Shown here: positions 1-10,861 of the stretch, one piece after another
How positions within the stretch are numbered: position 1 is the stretch's first letter
Layout of the letters: each line of letters begins with the position of its first letter
Origin: Ulva prolifera
Taxonomy: Eukaryota > Chlorophyta > Ulvophyceae > Ulvales > Ulvaceae
NCBI GenBank assembly: GCA_023078555.1
Contig: CM041204.1
Location: 4,494,430-4,558,429, forward strand
Direction: 5' to 3'
Length of the DNA stretch: 64,000 nt
Notes under the pieces: generated by a model
What the model was told of the DNA's origin: nothing
Seen by the model: only the letters and a program-made list of their open reading frames with translations
The model's database searches: none
Program-made: the position numbers and the translations under genes

Positions 1-213
1 GCCCACCAAGATTATGTCTCGATGATTCATCGCCATATCAGGCTGTTCACAGCCTCAACGCAACGAAACGTATAAAATCATGTTGCCAGTGAAGCCTGAC
101 GCTTCATTGCTGTAGCATGTAATGCTTGGGCATGCTCGCCAGAACCTTTGATGTACACACAAGCAGTCGCAGAGTCAGACGCGACATGCTTTGAAGACAA
201 CGGACATGGAGGC

Positions 214-3200
214 TACACCTGGTAAGGTTGTTCCTTCAGCGCTCTTTGATACACTTTGAACAGAGTCGGTGGCACGTTGCACTGCCGTTGCAGCCTGGGC
301 GCCTGCTTGCCTCAAGCAGTTCATCAGTGCCTCCTCTTCCATGTGCTGCTGACTGGATGAAGCACTCCCCCTGCACATGTTGCACTGTCTGTTATGACAC
401 ACAGCGGTGCTCCTTGAGGAATGAATCTGGCGACACAGACAACTTGAGAGCCCACGGGGTAGCATGATATGGGCGCAGACAACAGTCGTGGCGGCAAGAA
501 ATTGAAGACACCCCCAACAATGCATACTAGAAAGGTAGTGGGCCCACACTTCTTCTGCCACCCTGTTGGGCGATCATGCTGGTACGACGACGTAGCACAA
601 TCGGCACGACAATATGCAGTCCGCAGAGCAGCTTCGTAGGCAAGGGCGACTTTGCTTTCTTCCAACTCCAGCCATAGGCGCCGATTCTCCCCCATCAGCG
701 AGGACCTATCTTGCAGCAACTGCTTGATCTGCATGCTTCAACAAAATCATTCCTCTTACACTCGATGTGCTAATTTATTTTCCTGTGCCTAGCTACTTCG
801 ATCGCAGTCACGTGTGGCCACCATGTATGCATCTGATCGAGGGCTGACCTCTTGCTGACCTTTTGCTGAACATTTTGCTTGCAACAAACATGCAACAAAC
901 ATTTTGATTCGATTCTGCGTGCGCTTTGGGGAATTGAAACAGCCGTGCGTGACCAACTCGCTGAGCACAGGAGGAGGATCTGTGAGTTGCATACGGATGT
1001 CTGAGGGGGATTTCCAGGTGGGTTAACCCTTCCGCATGGGGTGCCATTCATTCGGAGATGACAATGTACTCTTCAGGTCATGGCGACGTATATCCAGAGT
1101 TACTTTGCTTGACAATTTGAATCAAAAAATGCGATGCGGAACAGCAGAAGGCGCGCATCAAGCGGTCTCCTCACCGCGCAAATTTTTGAGTTGAGAGCTG
1201 GCAACAGGTCGGGCCAGGTTTTAGACAGGTGATAGGTCATAAATGCAATCAGAGGAAGAGCCAGAATAAAAGCTCGAAATGAGCGCTATTCGACCATGCA
1301 GACTTTGTATCTCGAATTCTGGAGTGCACCTTGTGGTGAACATGGCGTCCATGAATTGCAGAGCAATCCCAGACACATGTGCACAAACAGCCTCAGCACA
1401 TGATCAACATACCTGATCTGTAATCACATACGATGGCGCGCTTGCGAGAGAGTCGATTCCTTGGAGAGCTGCCAATGCTTGAGCTTGCTGCTGTGCCACC
1501 ACATTAGCTCTTGCAAGGGCGTTTCGTTCGTTTTCGAGGTCATTCAGCCGCAAACGCAGTTTCTCCGCTTGCTCCATGCCTTCTGTTTGAGACAAAGCAG
1601 AGCTTGTTCGCAGTGCTTCAAGTTGCACCTCGAGAACTGCACGATCCTGCAGAATGCAAGTGAAACTGCCCGTCCTGCTTGGTGAACCACAAAGACTAGG
1701 ACTCGGCTCGGATGGCAATTTCAATGCAGCACACAGTCCTCAATTGAACCGAGGCAGAGCACAGCGGCGGGAGAATTGTAAAGGTTCTTATGACTTGTGA
1801 GCGACCTGACACGCTGATGTTGCCGTAGTCAAATAAGGCTGTACCTGAAGAGCTGCATCTAGGCGGTGTTTGAGACTGTTAATTTCTTTTCCTGACGCAA
1901 TGCGCAGCTCTCGCAATTCTTTGCACATCTGAGATTCCCTCTCTTGCAAAGCGGCGACGTGAAAAGCAGCTTGGCCCTCCAACACATTTTGAGAGGCTAG
2001 CTGTTCTGCTAGCGCAACCTGCACGTCAACATATCGAAGGTCCTGCGACAAGGCGATAGAACGTAAGGCCCGGCACTCCACGTTCTATGTAGCAGTTGAA
2101 GCATATCATGGTGTCGGACTGGTCATTCAAGACAATATTGATCGAATTGCGATGGCCGAAGACTGCCCGAAATCTGCGTCATCTTCCGATGATGAGTCCC
2201 ACAGCGGCACAAGGCATGCAAATTTGAAATGACTAAGCTTGAGGGAGGATACATTACTATCATGCTAGGCACCGGGGTTCGTGAGGCTTGCAAAAACGTC
2301 CTGCTGATGGTGCGGTGACCTGCGAGAGTACCTTGGCGCACACAATCGGCAATCTGGTCATCTCCACGCATGAACGACGAACAGGCATCAAACCACACCT
2401 GGGATCTGAAGTACATGGTAGCAGGAATTCCAGGGCGCGCTGAATGAAATTCGGGCATGTCGTGTCGCCTAGAATCGGGTCCTCCCGAGCTCGGCCAAGA
2501 GCTCATCTCCCTGAATTCCAGTCTCCTCGATTCTAGATAAATCCTCTACAGAATTCAGGCCTCTTGGTGTGACGCGCTTCACGGGATGACCGACGTTTGC
2601 GAAGCTCAGACCAGGTATCGAAGCCCGACCCACCAGACACAGTCAATTATCTCAAGACACTACGTGCGAAGCCCTGGCATTGCAGCATTTCATCAAGAGG
2701 GTGTCTCTACTGAACGGAGTGGCACCAGAGCCTGTCCATCCGCGCAGCCTCGGGAACTTGCTTTGATTCCGACAGCACGGCAGCCCTCCACTGGGAGCTC
2801 GAGATAAAGAGGTTATTGTGGCCACGCCGATATTAATGAGCTGCGGAACACTCAAGCTCGTTCCGCAGAGATATGAAGTGACTGTAAGACGTCGGTACTT
2901 CAATTGTGCTCAGTTTCGACGCAAGGGTCCCTGGCCACCTGAAAGGGCAGCCAATGTGCATCGCCTGGATGGCCACCAGTGCGTACACCTCCCGACCAGC
3001 ACAAGCAAACATGGAGCACATCACCTGTGCGAGGCTTCTCGAAGCTGGAAATGTCTTCCGTGAATTGGTTTTTCGGTGTTAGATCCCGCACGTGCGAAAA
3101 CTCATGCAGCAACAGGAGAAACTGGTGTGTAAAGTGCAAGAAACAGGGCCGACCCTGATTTCATCAAGAGCATGATGTGGTATAATAAAGCTATCACTGC

Positions 3201-6200
3201 AAATATTCGCATTTGAGTTCCTACTTTACAATGATTCTTTCAGAGCTGCTCCGTGAATTTACACATGCTGTGAGGGGAGAGGTGGCGGCAAATCCGTCCC
3301 GGTTTCCACAGTCGATAAAGTCCCAACGGTTCGTCAATGTTCACACATGCCCACAGCTGTTGTCTCTGCCTCAGGGTGTGCTCCCTGTGTCACACCTGCC
3401 CCCGACGCCGGCCCGTCCCCCACCCCGGCTGAGCCCGGCGCGGCGCCGACGCCGGCGCCGGCGGCGGCGGGCGACGAGCGCGACGCCCCTGAGCCTCAAC
3501 GGCCTCTGGCTGCCGGACGGTGTTCGCGGCGATCGGACAACGCCCGGAGTGCCCCTTCGGCTCCTCCTCCCCGGTCGCGCAGAGGCGCTCAGCGAGGTGA
3601 CATTCTCGCGTTCTTCCCTGGCTCGCCGGTGATCGGCGATGTGTGCGTGTCTCACCCGCTGGCTGGCTCGAATGTCCGCTCGGCGGCGGCCTGTGACGGC
3701 GCCGCCGCAGCGCAAGCTGACCAGAGCAAGCGCGACAAATATGGCCGTGCGGGCTCTGGCGCATTCACCCTGGTGCCACTCTCTCACGAGACGTACGGGA
3801 GGATTGGCCCAGCCGCGTTCGCCTTCCTGAACCGGCTTGCCGACCTTGCTGCGGGTTCGGGCGCCGCCTCCCGGCGGCTGTTCTTGGAGAATGCGATGCG
3901 CGACCTGTCCACGACGCTGTGCCGCGCGGTGGCCCGGCAGGTGCATGCCGCTGCCCCGCTGATGGCGCGTCATGCGGGCAAGGCTGTTTTGACGGGGCTT
4001 TCGGTCCCGTCCGATGACCTCACGCCGCTCACGGGCCACCCGGCTTGAGCGGCGCTGCGCACCCGCCCGGGCTGCGTGGTGGGCAGTTGCCGCTGCGTGT
4101 GTGCTCGCAGCCTTGTCCGCTTTATTGTGGTGACGGCTCGGGCGTGCCGCGTTTCGCTGGTGTCTTCCCCGTGCGCCTGTGTGTGGCCCGCCGTTGGGGC
4201 GCGGCCGGGTAGTTTGGGCGGGCTTGGCTGGCCTCTGGGGGTTGCGGGTGTGGGTTTGCGGGCGGGTGGGGTGGTGTGCGCGGGCTGGGGTTGGGGGGTT
4301 GTGCTGGGGGAGGCGGGGGCCTCCCCGGGCTGGGGGTTTGTTGCGGTCTAGCTGTTTGTTTGCTGGGCGGCCTTGGCTGCTTGTGCTTCCGGGGCTCGTG
4401 CGCCTTGCTGTTGGGCGGGGTTCGGGTGGGGATGGGCATGTTGGCATGGGCGTGTGTGTGGTTGTGTGGCCGTTTCGCTGTGTCCGGCGCGGGTGCTGCC
4501 GTTGCGTGGGTGTTTTGGTGTGCGCTTCGTGTGGCTTGCTGCGTGGTGTGCGTTTCCCCTGCTTCTTGCTTGCGGTGCTACCTGCCTCGCTTGCTTTGTC
4601 CTTGTAACACATGCCCACATACATACAATGCATGGTTGAGTGTGGCGTTGTACAAAGGGAATGCTTATGTGCTCCGTATGGGGCTTCAATCTTTGGCAGG
4701 TATTGCTGGTAGGGCTGTGGTACGAGCTCTTGCCCGGCCTAGTGCCATGAATGCGTGAGTGTGTTTGCGAGTGGATTCCGCAAACCGGTTGCGTGCCCGG
4801 CCTCTGTCCTTGGTAACTACGTACCATGCCATCCACAAATGTTCGACTGGAAATGCAAATCATGTTCATTTGGATCTTCGCACGCTACCACCGCCATGAC
4901 CTAGATCTCACCTCAGCTGCAATGCAATGCCAAGCGGGTGTTTGGTCGTCAGCAAATGGAGATCAGTTTGTGTTGAAATTTCGCAGGTAGTGTGCAAGCA
5001 ACACCAGCGTTGTCATCCTGCCAGGCAGATAAGCTATACCAGCACACCTCTGAGATTACTGCTGGTCAATTTGTACAGGTGTACAAATGGATGTCTGAGT
5101 TGCGGTCCTGCGTCACCGGGATGTCCCACCTGTGGCATCGCCCCGGGGCGCAATGGTGTTGGCGGCGGATTGGACGTGCTGCGCAACAGGGGCTCAGGAG
5201 TGTTGCCTGCCGCTCAGGGGCGGCTCTGCCTTGTGGCGGGTGCGGGGGATCTGGGTGTGTTGCTGGGGGCCGGCGATACTTGTGCGCGGCGGTGGCCGGG
5301 TGCCTGATGGACCGCCGTGCCTGCGTGTTGTTCTGGGAGGTGCGGCGGCAGTGGCTTGTGTGTGCAGTGGTCCTGCTTCCGCTGTGTGGGAATTCATGCA
5401 GTGCTGCATATACACATGACGACACCGTCTCGCGTGAGTTCCGCCTGGCCTTCGGTGCGCGTCGGGTCAACGCACGGCTACATGCCATTGCAGTGCCTCA
5501 GGGTCATGGACAGAACAATCACTCCTGCTTTCATGGGCCCTCAGTGGCGTCTGAGTTATGAGTGAGAAGATGGCCCTTTCCAGGTGGCAATGCAGACCAT
5601 GTTGATGGCCACGCTACAAGCTGGCGCCTACCAGATCAAGCGAGCGTCAGCTGCCACAGAAAGCTATGCTCCCTCCAACACTAATGTCAGCCAATAGAGG
5701 AGGCTGTTTAAGCCATGAGAGAGTGTACTTTTCACACTCACAGAGCCCACTCACTGGACCCATAGCGACTGAATGAATTGTGAGCCATGGCCGACCCTGC
5801 TTCACCATAGGGATGGCCAGCCATTCTGCCATACATATCACAAATCAAGTAATCTGCAAAACTCCTTTTGGCATGTTCTGTTTCTAGAGTGTCCACTGCG
5901 TCCAGCAATGTACCACCACTACAAGGCGCTGTGTAGCCCATTTCACTGCCTGGAAGTTGTGCTGGGGCGATTGCACCGCGTGGTGCGTTTGCCAGTGGCC
6001 GCAGGAGATTTGCAGGGAGGTGGCGGTGCAAGTGACTGCCGCTGCACAGACTTGTTCGATTTTGTCTGCTTGAAGATTGCGGCACCGCCGGTTTCGGGAG
6101 TGCGGGCGCAAGGTAGACCCTTGCCCTGTGTCAGGAGTGTCTGCAGCTGAGCCTGCACCGCGGTACGCTTTTGGCGCTCCTGTTCCATCTGCAAAGGCAG

Positions 6201-6720
6201 AACCATGTGTGTTGTGACTGTTGCTGCTGGCGATGATGAAGATGGTGATGTAGTGGACAACATCACTACGATGCCAACATTACTGTATTAGTCCTGAAAG
6301 GTACAGCTGCCACAGCAGAGTGCACAAACTGATTATATAGGAATCGTGTCAGTTGTCTGTGTACACGTTCAGCTGGGAAACCATTTGGCGGGATAGGTGC
6401 CATGCCTCAGACTCTAATGCAGCGATCCTTGCTTCAACCGCAGCCTGCTCTGAGGGTGTCATGCTCCCTTCGACTCGGGTTGTCACTGCTGTTGGTGGAT
6501 ATGATACGTCACGCCCATCGTAGGCACTATAATTGACAGAACTAGGTGGTGCAGGATAGTCTATGCGCCTCAGCTGATGGCATAGACCGTCGGAACCGAT
6601 GATCCCATGGGTACGGTTCGTTGTCAGTTTCCCACCCCCTTGCTGAACAAGGACTTCATGCTGGTTGAATTTGTCATTCCCAGGATCGTCGTCGTTGGTT
6701 GCCCAGGGGCAGCGTCTACA
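214..6720 (-). CDS. Coiled-coil protein gene, several exons, 3' end beyond the left edge
   Basis: I do not recognise the family. Exon-like segments on the minus strand, in transcription order: 6720-6367, one beginning at 6188, 2084-1845, 1646-1413, one beginning at 728, and one ending at 214. The segments 2084-1845 and 1646-1413 are whole numbers of codons, flanked by AG and GT, and join in phase 0. The encoded sequence is rich in Q, E, A, L and R with heptad-like spacing (for example MEQAEKLRLRLNDLENER), so a long coiled coil is likely. The first segment also has a low-complexity S/T/P stretch before its coiled part. The start codon and the joins around 6188 and 728 are unresolved, and exons upstream of 6720 are possible. 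The intron between 6188 and 2084, about 4 kb, contains the LINE insertion at 3356-4606. That the 6-kb and 2-kb segments belong to one gene is inferred from strand, phase and composition. Confidence 0.5.
3343..3355. repeat. Left target-site duplication of the LINE
   Basis: The 13-bp string ACACATGCCCACA occurs here and again at 4607-4619, exactly bracketing the GC-rich LINE fragment. A perfect 13-bp duplication is what target-primed reverse transcription leaves. Confidence 0.75.
3356..4048 (+). pseudogene. C-terminal fragment of LINE polyprotein
   Basis: The frame stays open through about 230 codons to a TGA at 4046-4048. After a Pro/Ala-rich stretch comes a segment with the order DILAFFPG, IGDVCVSHPLA, SKRDKYG, VPLSHETYGRIG and ENAMRDLSTTLCR. 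This order is typical of the C-terminal end of LINE reverse transcriptases in chlorophyte genomes. The D ... DV ... KRDKYG pattern resembles a PD-(D/E)XK-type nuclease fold, but that is inference. There is no start codon of its own; the reading frame is cut by 5' truncation of the insertion. The long open frames on the opposite strand here are a side effect of high GC. Confidence 0.75.
3356..4606 (+). mobile_element. 5'-truncated LINE retrotransposon copy
   Basis: A block near 70% GC stands out from DNA near 50% GC. It carries the C-terminal part of a LINE polyprotein (3356-4048), then a very G-rich 3' untranslated region (about 4180-4440), and ends in the family tail ttgctttgtccttgtaacac, which merges into the right duplication at 4607-4619. 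The same tail recurs in several other places in this window. The copy lies inside an intron of the minus-strand coiled-coil gene, in antisense orientation. The reverse transcriptase and endonuclease parts are absent, so this copy cannot move by itself. Confidence 0.85.
4607..4619. repeat. Right target-site duplication of the LINE
   Basis: Second copy of ACACATGCCCACA (first copy 3343-3355). The element tail ends TGTA immediately before it, so the boundary between element and target is blurred by shared ACAC. Confidence 0.75.
5100..5390. other. GC-rich islet, possible old LINE or repeat fragment
   Basis: Composition rises sharply (G-rich on the plus strand) between DNA of normal composition on both sides. 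It resembles the 3' untranslated part of the LINE in texture, but I could not align it to the other copies and see no tail motif. No gene is supported here. Confidence 0.25.
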
Positions 6721-7630
6721 AGAAAGCATTGCTCGACCATCAAGATGTGAAATTCAAAGCATGTTGAAACTGAAGCTCTCACGCCCAGCAGTGGCATGTC
6801 CTATATGGTAGCTAACGTCCACGCAACACACCCACCGGCAGGAGTTGTCTTGACGCCAGCAGCTGGCCCGTTGCACAATGAGCTGTGGCAGTCAGTCAGG
6901 AACCTCTCCAGGATCGGGGTCCGATTCATGACTCCAGCTTGACGCCTTGCCAACAACGATGCTGTTGGTGTGTTCAAGCTGCTCTAGCCGCAACAGAGGT
7001 CCTGAACGAAAATGCCGTTGACAATCGACATCCCCGCAGCATCTAACATGTCACTCCGTCGTACTGGTATCTTTCAAGTGTACTTCAGCAACCGCGGCCC
7101 TCCTCAGTGAGGGTGTATCCGCCGAGCACATTTCCATCAGACGATTTGGTCCAGCGTCGCATGCCGCGATACTCCAAGGTGGCACTCATTGGGATGGTGA
7201 ATTTTAAGCGACCTGCTTGATACGCCTGAGCACAGCGTTGATGACAGAGGTGACCATTTGCGCGATTCGCAAGCAGCTTGATGCATGCAGCAGCGCACCC
7301 TCGGACACACGCGACAGATGTCGCTCCGTCCATTGATGACGAAGAGCTGACCGAAACATGGGCAATCGGGGCTGTGTTCATCTGAAGCACTTACATTCGA
7401 TTTTTCATCCTGAGGTCGGACGTGATCGGGGACGGTCGCGGGTGAGTCACGGACGTTGGTGCGACAATTAAGTTGGAGGCAGGTAGCACTGCAAGGAACG
7501 TAAAAGCAAAACAGCACAAGACCCCACCAAGCGACAACCAGGCGACATCACAAACATCACCTGATACAGATACCTGCATGTAGGTGTTGCAGCTGCAACG
7601 CATGAGCCGGTGTGTGTTTAGTTTTACGGT
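6721..7630. other. No identified gene
   Basis: A stop-free stretch of about 100 codons lies on the minus strand at 7390-7085 and a second one overlaps it in another frame. Either could be an upstream exon of the coiled-coil gene. Neither has a recognisable motif, and nothing else is evident. Confidence 0.3.
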
Positions 7631-7633
7631 ATG

Positions 7634-7717
7634 GGGTTCATGACATGTCATGGGTTCATGACATGTCATGAACAGCTGATGTATACCCCACTGCAGGTGG
7701 GGTATACATCAGCTGTT
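7634..7717. repeat. Palindrome cluster: duplicated palindrome plus 21-bp hairpin
   Basis: Two tandem copies of a unit centred on TGACATGTCA lie at about 7634-7670; the second copy is part of a perfect 20-bp palindrome (7654-7673). It is followed at once by a perfect hairpin with 21-bp arms (7671-7691 and 7697-7717) and a 5-base loop (tgcag). A LINE tail begins about 50 bp further on. The array could form cruciforms or RNA hairpins. It does not match the LINE. Confidence 0.8.
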
Positions 7718-7765
7718 TGGTGTGGTAGTTGATGTTTGTTGATACATTATTGGTGGAGAATCGTT

Positions 7766-7980
7766 GTGTTGCAAGGACAAAGCAAGCAAGGCAGGTAGCA
7801 CCGCGAGCAACAACCAGGGGATTCGCACACCACGCAACAAGCCACACGCAGCAAATACCAACACACCCACGCAACGTCAGTACCCGCGCCGGCCGCAGCC
7901 ACACAGCCAACCACGCGGCCACACACACCCACAAACTCACCCGCGGCGTTCTCGCCGCTCTCTCGCAGGCCGGGCGTCGG
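7766..7980 (-). mobile_element. LINE 3' tail fragment, subfamily A
   Basis: Read on the minus strand this ends in the tail ttgctttgtccttgcaacac, preceded by the same roughly 120-bp segment seen at 4480-4606, with about one base in ten changed. It therefore represents an older insertion than the copies at 4480 and 58574. The DNA outside the tail is TGTT. Confidence 0.75.
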
Positions 7981-8834
7981 CCGCGGCTCGGGCGCACTGA
8001 TGGACAGCGTGTGCCGCCTCTGCCGTGTGCCCCGACCCTCGGACACAGTGCGCCTCGGGCGTGCTCCGTTCCGGGTGGGTCGGCGGATGGGGGCGCCCCC
8101 GTGTGTGTTGTTCCAGCGCTCGGGGCTGGCCTGGTCGGGGCATTGGGGTGGGGGTCCTGGGGGCCCTCGGCAGCTTCCGCATGGGGCGGGCGCCGGCCAG
8201 GCCGCCGCGTGGGGCTGCCGCGGCCGCGAGGGCGGCGGGGTCGTGTTGCGTGTTGGCACGGGGGTGTGTGTGTTGGGGCGGAGTCTGGACCGCGTGCGGG
8301 TGCGTGGGTCGGGTGTCGGTGTGTTACAAAGGAAAAAGCCGGAGGGGCCGGCAGCACCGCCAGAACCAAGAGGGAGAGCACGAACAACGAAATGCGCACG
8401 CAACAAGAGAGCAACAGCCAACGCCACGGCACACAGGGCACAACAGGGACCCGCACACTCCCCCACGCGCACCCACCCCCAAACGCACCTACACACGGAT
8501 ACCCGACCCACGCACCCGCACGCGGCCCAGACCCCACCCAAACACACACACCCACACGCCCACACGCTACACGACCCCGCCGCCCGCGCGGCAGCGGCAG
8601 CCCCACGCGGCGGCCTGGCCGGCGCCCGCCCCATGCGCAAGCCGCCGAGGGCCCCCAGGACCCCCACCCCAATGCCCCGACCAGGCCAGCCCCGAGCGCT
8701 GGAACAACACACACGGGGGCGCCCCCATCCGCCGAACCACCCGGAACGGAGCACGCCCGAGGCGCGCTGTGTCCGAGGGTCGGGGCACACGGCAGAGGTG
8801 GCACACGCTGCGTATCAGTGCGCCCGAGCCGCGG
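7981..8834. repeat. 341-bp inverted repeat of LINE sequence
   Basis: Left arm 7981-8321 and right arm 8494-8834 are near-identical reverse complements, mostly LINE 3' untranslated sequence at about 70% GC, with a spacer of about 170 bp. The spacer holds a subfamily B tail in minus orientation. Because of the symmetry, long frames are open on both strands, which should not be read as genes. Confidence 0.8.
8325..8834 (-). mobile_element. LINE 3' fragment, subfamily B tail
   Basis: On the minus strand the fragment ends in ctttttcctttgtaacac at 8325, directly beside TGTG, with a 3' untranslated body extending to 8834. It shares only the core of the tail (GGTGCT...CC, then TTGTAACAC) with subfamily A, so two lineages of the element are present. 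The left arm of the inverted repeat is the same body in opposite orientation. Confidence 0.65.
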
Positions 8835-8849
8835 ATGACGCTGTGGCAA

Positions 8850-9140
8850 TATGAGCTCTGTTAGCTGCTATGATCACTAGTCATACAGTACAGACTCCTG
8901 CACCACGTATCACGCTCAGCACACTGTTCTCTGCTGTAGTCAGTAGACAGACACACACAAACAGCAAAGCATTCACACCTGTCAATTGCCAGTCAAAGAT
9001 GACCTGGAATTGACAGCTAAGTCCTATATTCTGTTCTCTGGACAGCCGACCTACGGTCTGCCCGCAGACTCACACCCAAATGCATGTGATCTGCTGCACT
9101 CGCGTTATCACCGCTACGACACGCTTGCACCAGGGAAGCT
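8850..9140. other. No identified gene
   Basis: A short stretch of ordinary composition between two LINE clusters. I see no coding signal. Confidence 0.4.
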
Positions 9141-9149
9141 CTGCTTCCC

Positions 9150-9725
9150 ACAGACACCCGGCCCGCGAGAGAGCGGCGAGGACGCCGCGGGTGTCGGTGT
9201 GTGGGTGCGTGTGGGGGTGGGTGCGTGTGGGAGTGTGTGGGTGCTTGTTGTGCCTTGACGTTGGCTGCGGCTCTCCTGTTGCGTGCGCATTGCGCTGTTC
9301 GTGCTCTCCCTCTTGGTCCTGGCGGTGCTGCCGGCCCCTCCGGCTTTTTCCTTTGCAACACGCACACACACAAGCCTCCCACCCAACACCCACACGCCCA
9401 CCCCCATCCGCACCCCGCCCACCAGCCGGGCGCAAGAGCCCCGAAATCACACGCAGCCAAGGCTGCCGTGCAAAGAAACAGCGAGACCCCAACAACAACC
9501 CCCGCCCCGGGGAGGCCCCCGCCTCCCCCAGTACAACCCACCCCGCCCAGCCCCTGCACACCACCCCGCCCACCCGCAAACCCACAACCGCAACCCCCAC
9601 AGTCCAGCCCAGCCGGCCCAAACTCCACGGCTGCGCCCCGACGGCGGGCCACACGCAGACGCACGGGGAAGACAGCGGCGAAGCGCGGTACGCCAGAGCC
9701 GCCACTACGACAAAGCGGACGAGGC
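9150..9725. mobile_element. Rearranged LINE 3' fragments, tail and body in opposite orientation
   Basis: The stretch 9150-9355 carries a subfamily B tail in plus orientation, ending in ctttttcctttgcaacac. Directly after it, 9360-9725 is the G-rich 3' untranslated body in minus orientation, matching 4150-4440 of the large copy as its reverse complement. Body and tail thus point away from normal colinearity, as after an inversion during integration or after two nested insertions. Long frames on either strand here are compositional. Confidence 0.65.
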
Positions 9726-9739
9726 CGCGAGCGCACGTA

Positions 9740-10861
9740 GCGACGACCGCCTATCAGGCAGCCCGAGAATCGTCGTGTACGTTGTGTGATTCCTGCAACT
9801 CTGACCTGAGCTGCAACCATGTGTTGAGGATTGGACGCTTCCTGCAGTGCCCAATGCATCCCTGTCTGCGTCCTGCGGCCTGGGTAGCACCTGATCAGGT
9901 CAACAGGTCCACCAGCTCCGGAAGTGGCTGGATGCCAACGTGGGCCTATCTGAACGGCTTCTACTGTTTCGTGACCATGATGACGAGGCATGCACGGAGT
10001 CACATGTGCACATCCCGGCCCCATATCTTGTGCATCTGCCAACCTCATGCTTGCCACCTCTTCAAGCCAACATCTGACAGCGCCTCAGCCTACATATGCA
10101 TGCTACAGTCATGGCGCAGATGGCGCCATCACTCATGGCACAGCGTAATCAGTTGGCTGCATACGTGGCGTAATCGCCAGTCCACGCTTGCAGTGCGCAC
10201 CAGATGCCGACCAGCAATCGCTCCAGCTCACGCTTCAATTCCTATGCGGTACGTGTCTGCCCCGTTCTGGCTCAGAATGGTCACAGGGCCGGAAACATGT
10301 GCAACCCCGTTTGGTCCATTGCCTAATACAATGATGCTGGCAGCATCAGAGTTGCCCTTAACTTTCGGGCACAGGTGTGGGGGCGCCTCGTGCTGCTCTG
10401 AACACGACGGCGAAGATGCTAGACTTTGCCTTGTGTGTGCTGCATATTGTATGCTGCCCTTACGCTGGCCGGGATGCGCAACGGCCATACTCTGCTGGTG
10501 ATTGTATGGACATGCTGTGAGGTGTTTAGCATCATTACAGTGGGTCTTGCCACTGGCGTGCGAAGGTCTCCAGTGTTCCATTGTGACTCTATTGCTTTTG
10601 CAGGGCGAATCGCGTAGCTCTGTTTGGGATGGTAGCAACCAGCCAGGGTGCCCGCGTGGGGAGGACCACAATTGCTGCCATTTGGGGCACCAGGTTGGCT
10701 CAATACCAGATCCACAAAGATGCTGGGGCAGCTAATAACTGCCTATGTTACGTGTTCTACCTCATCAATGCGACTCGAGGATCCTGCTCAGCGTCAAATT
10801 GACACAGCTTTGTCTACACTAGTCCCCTCCAAGAAATATTGCCTGATCATACATGCATGGG
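9740..10861. other. No identified gene
   Basis: The minus strand is open for about 148 codons at 10671-10228, with no motif that I recognise. It might be an exon of a gene downstream of the bestrophin gene. Nothing else is supported. Confidence 0.3.

Noticed and set aside
3371-4633. Open frame of 420 codons on the minus strand
   Set aside because: It lies opposite the LINE coding strand in DNA near 70% GC and is made of Pro/Arg/His/Thr-rich low-complexity sequence; the plus strand holds the recognisable LINE protein.
7656-8849. Open frames of about 350-400 codons on both strands
   Set aside because: They arise from the inverted repeat of LINE untranslated sequence; the two strands encode near-identical low-complexity peptides.
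9017-10501. Open frames of 346 and 473 codons
   Set aside because: They run through GC-rich LINE untranslated fragments into unrelated flanking DNA, with no domain in either.
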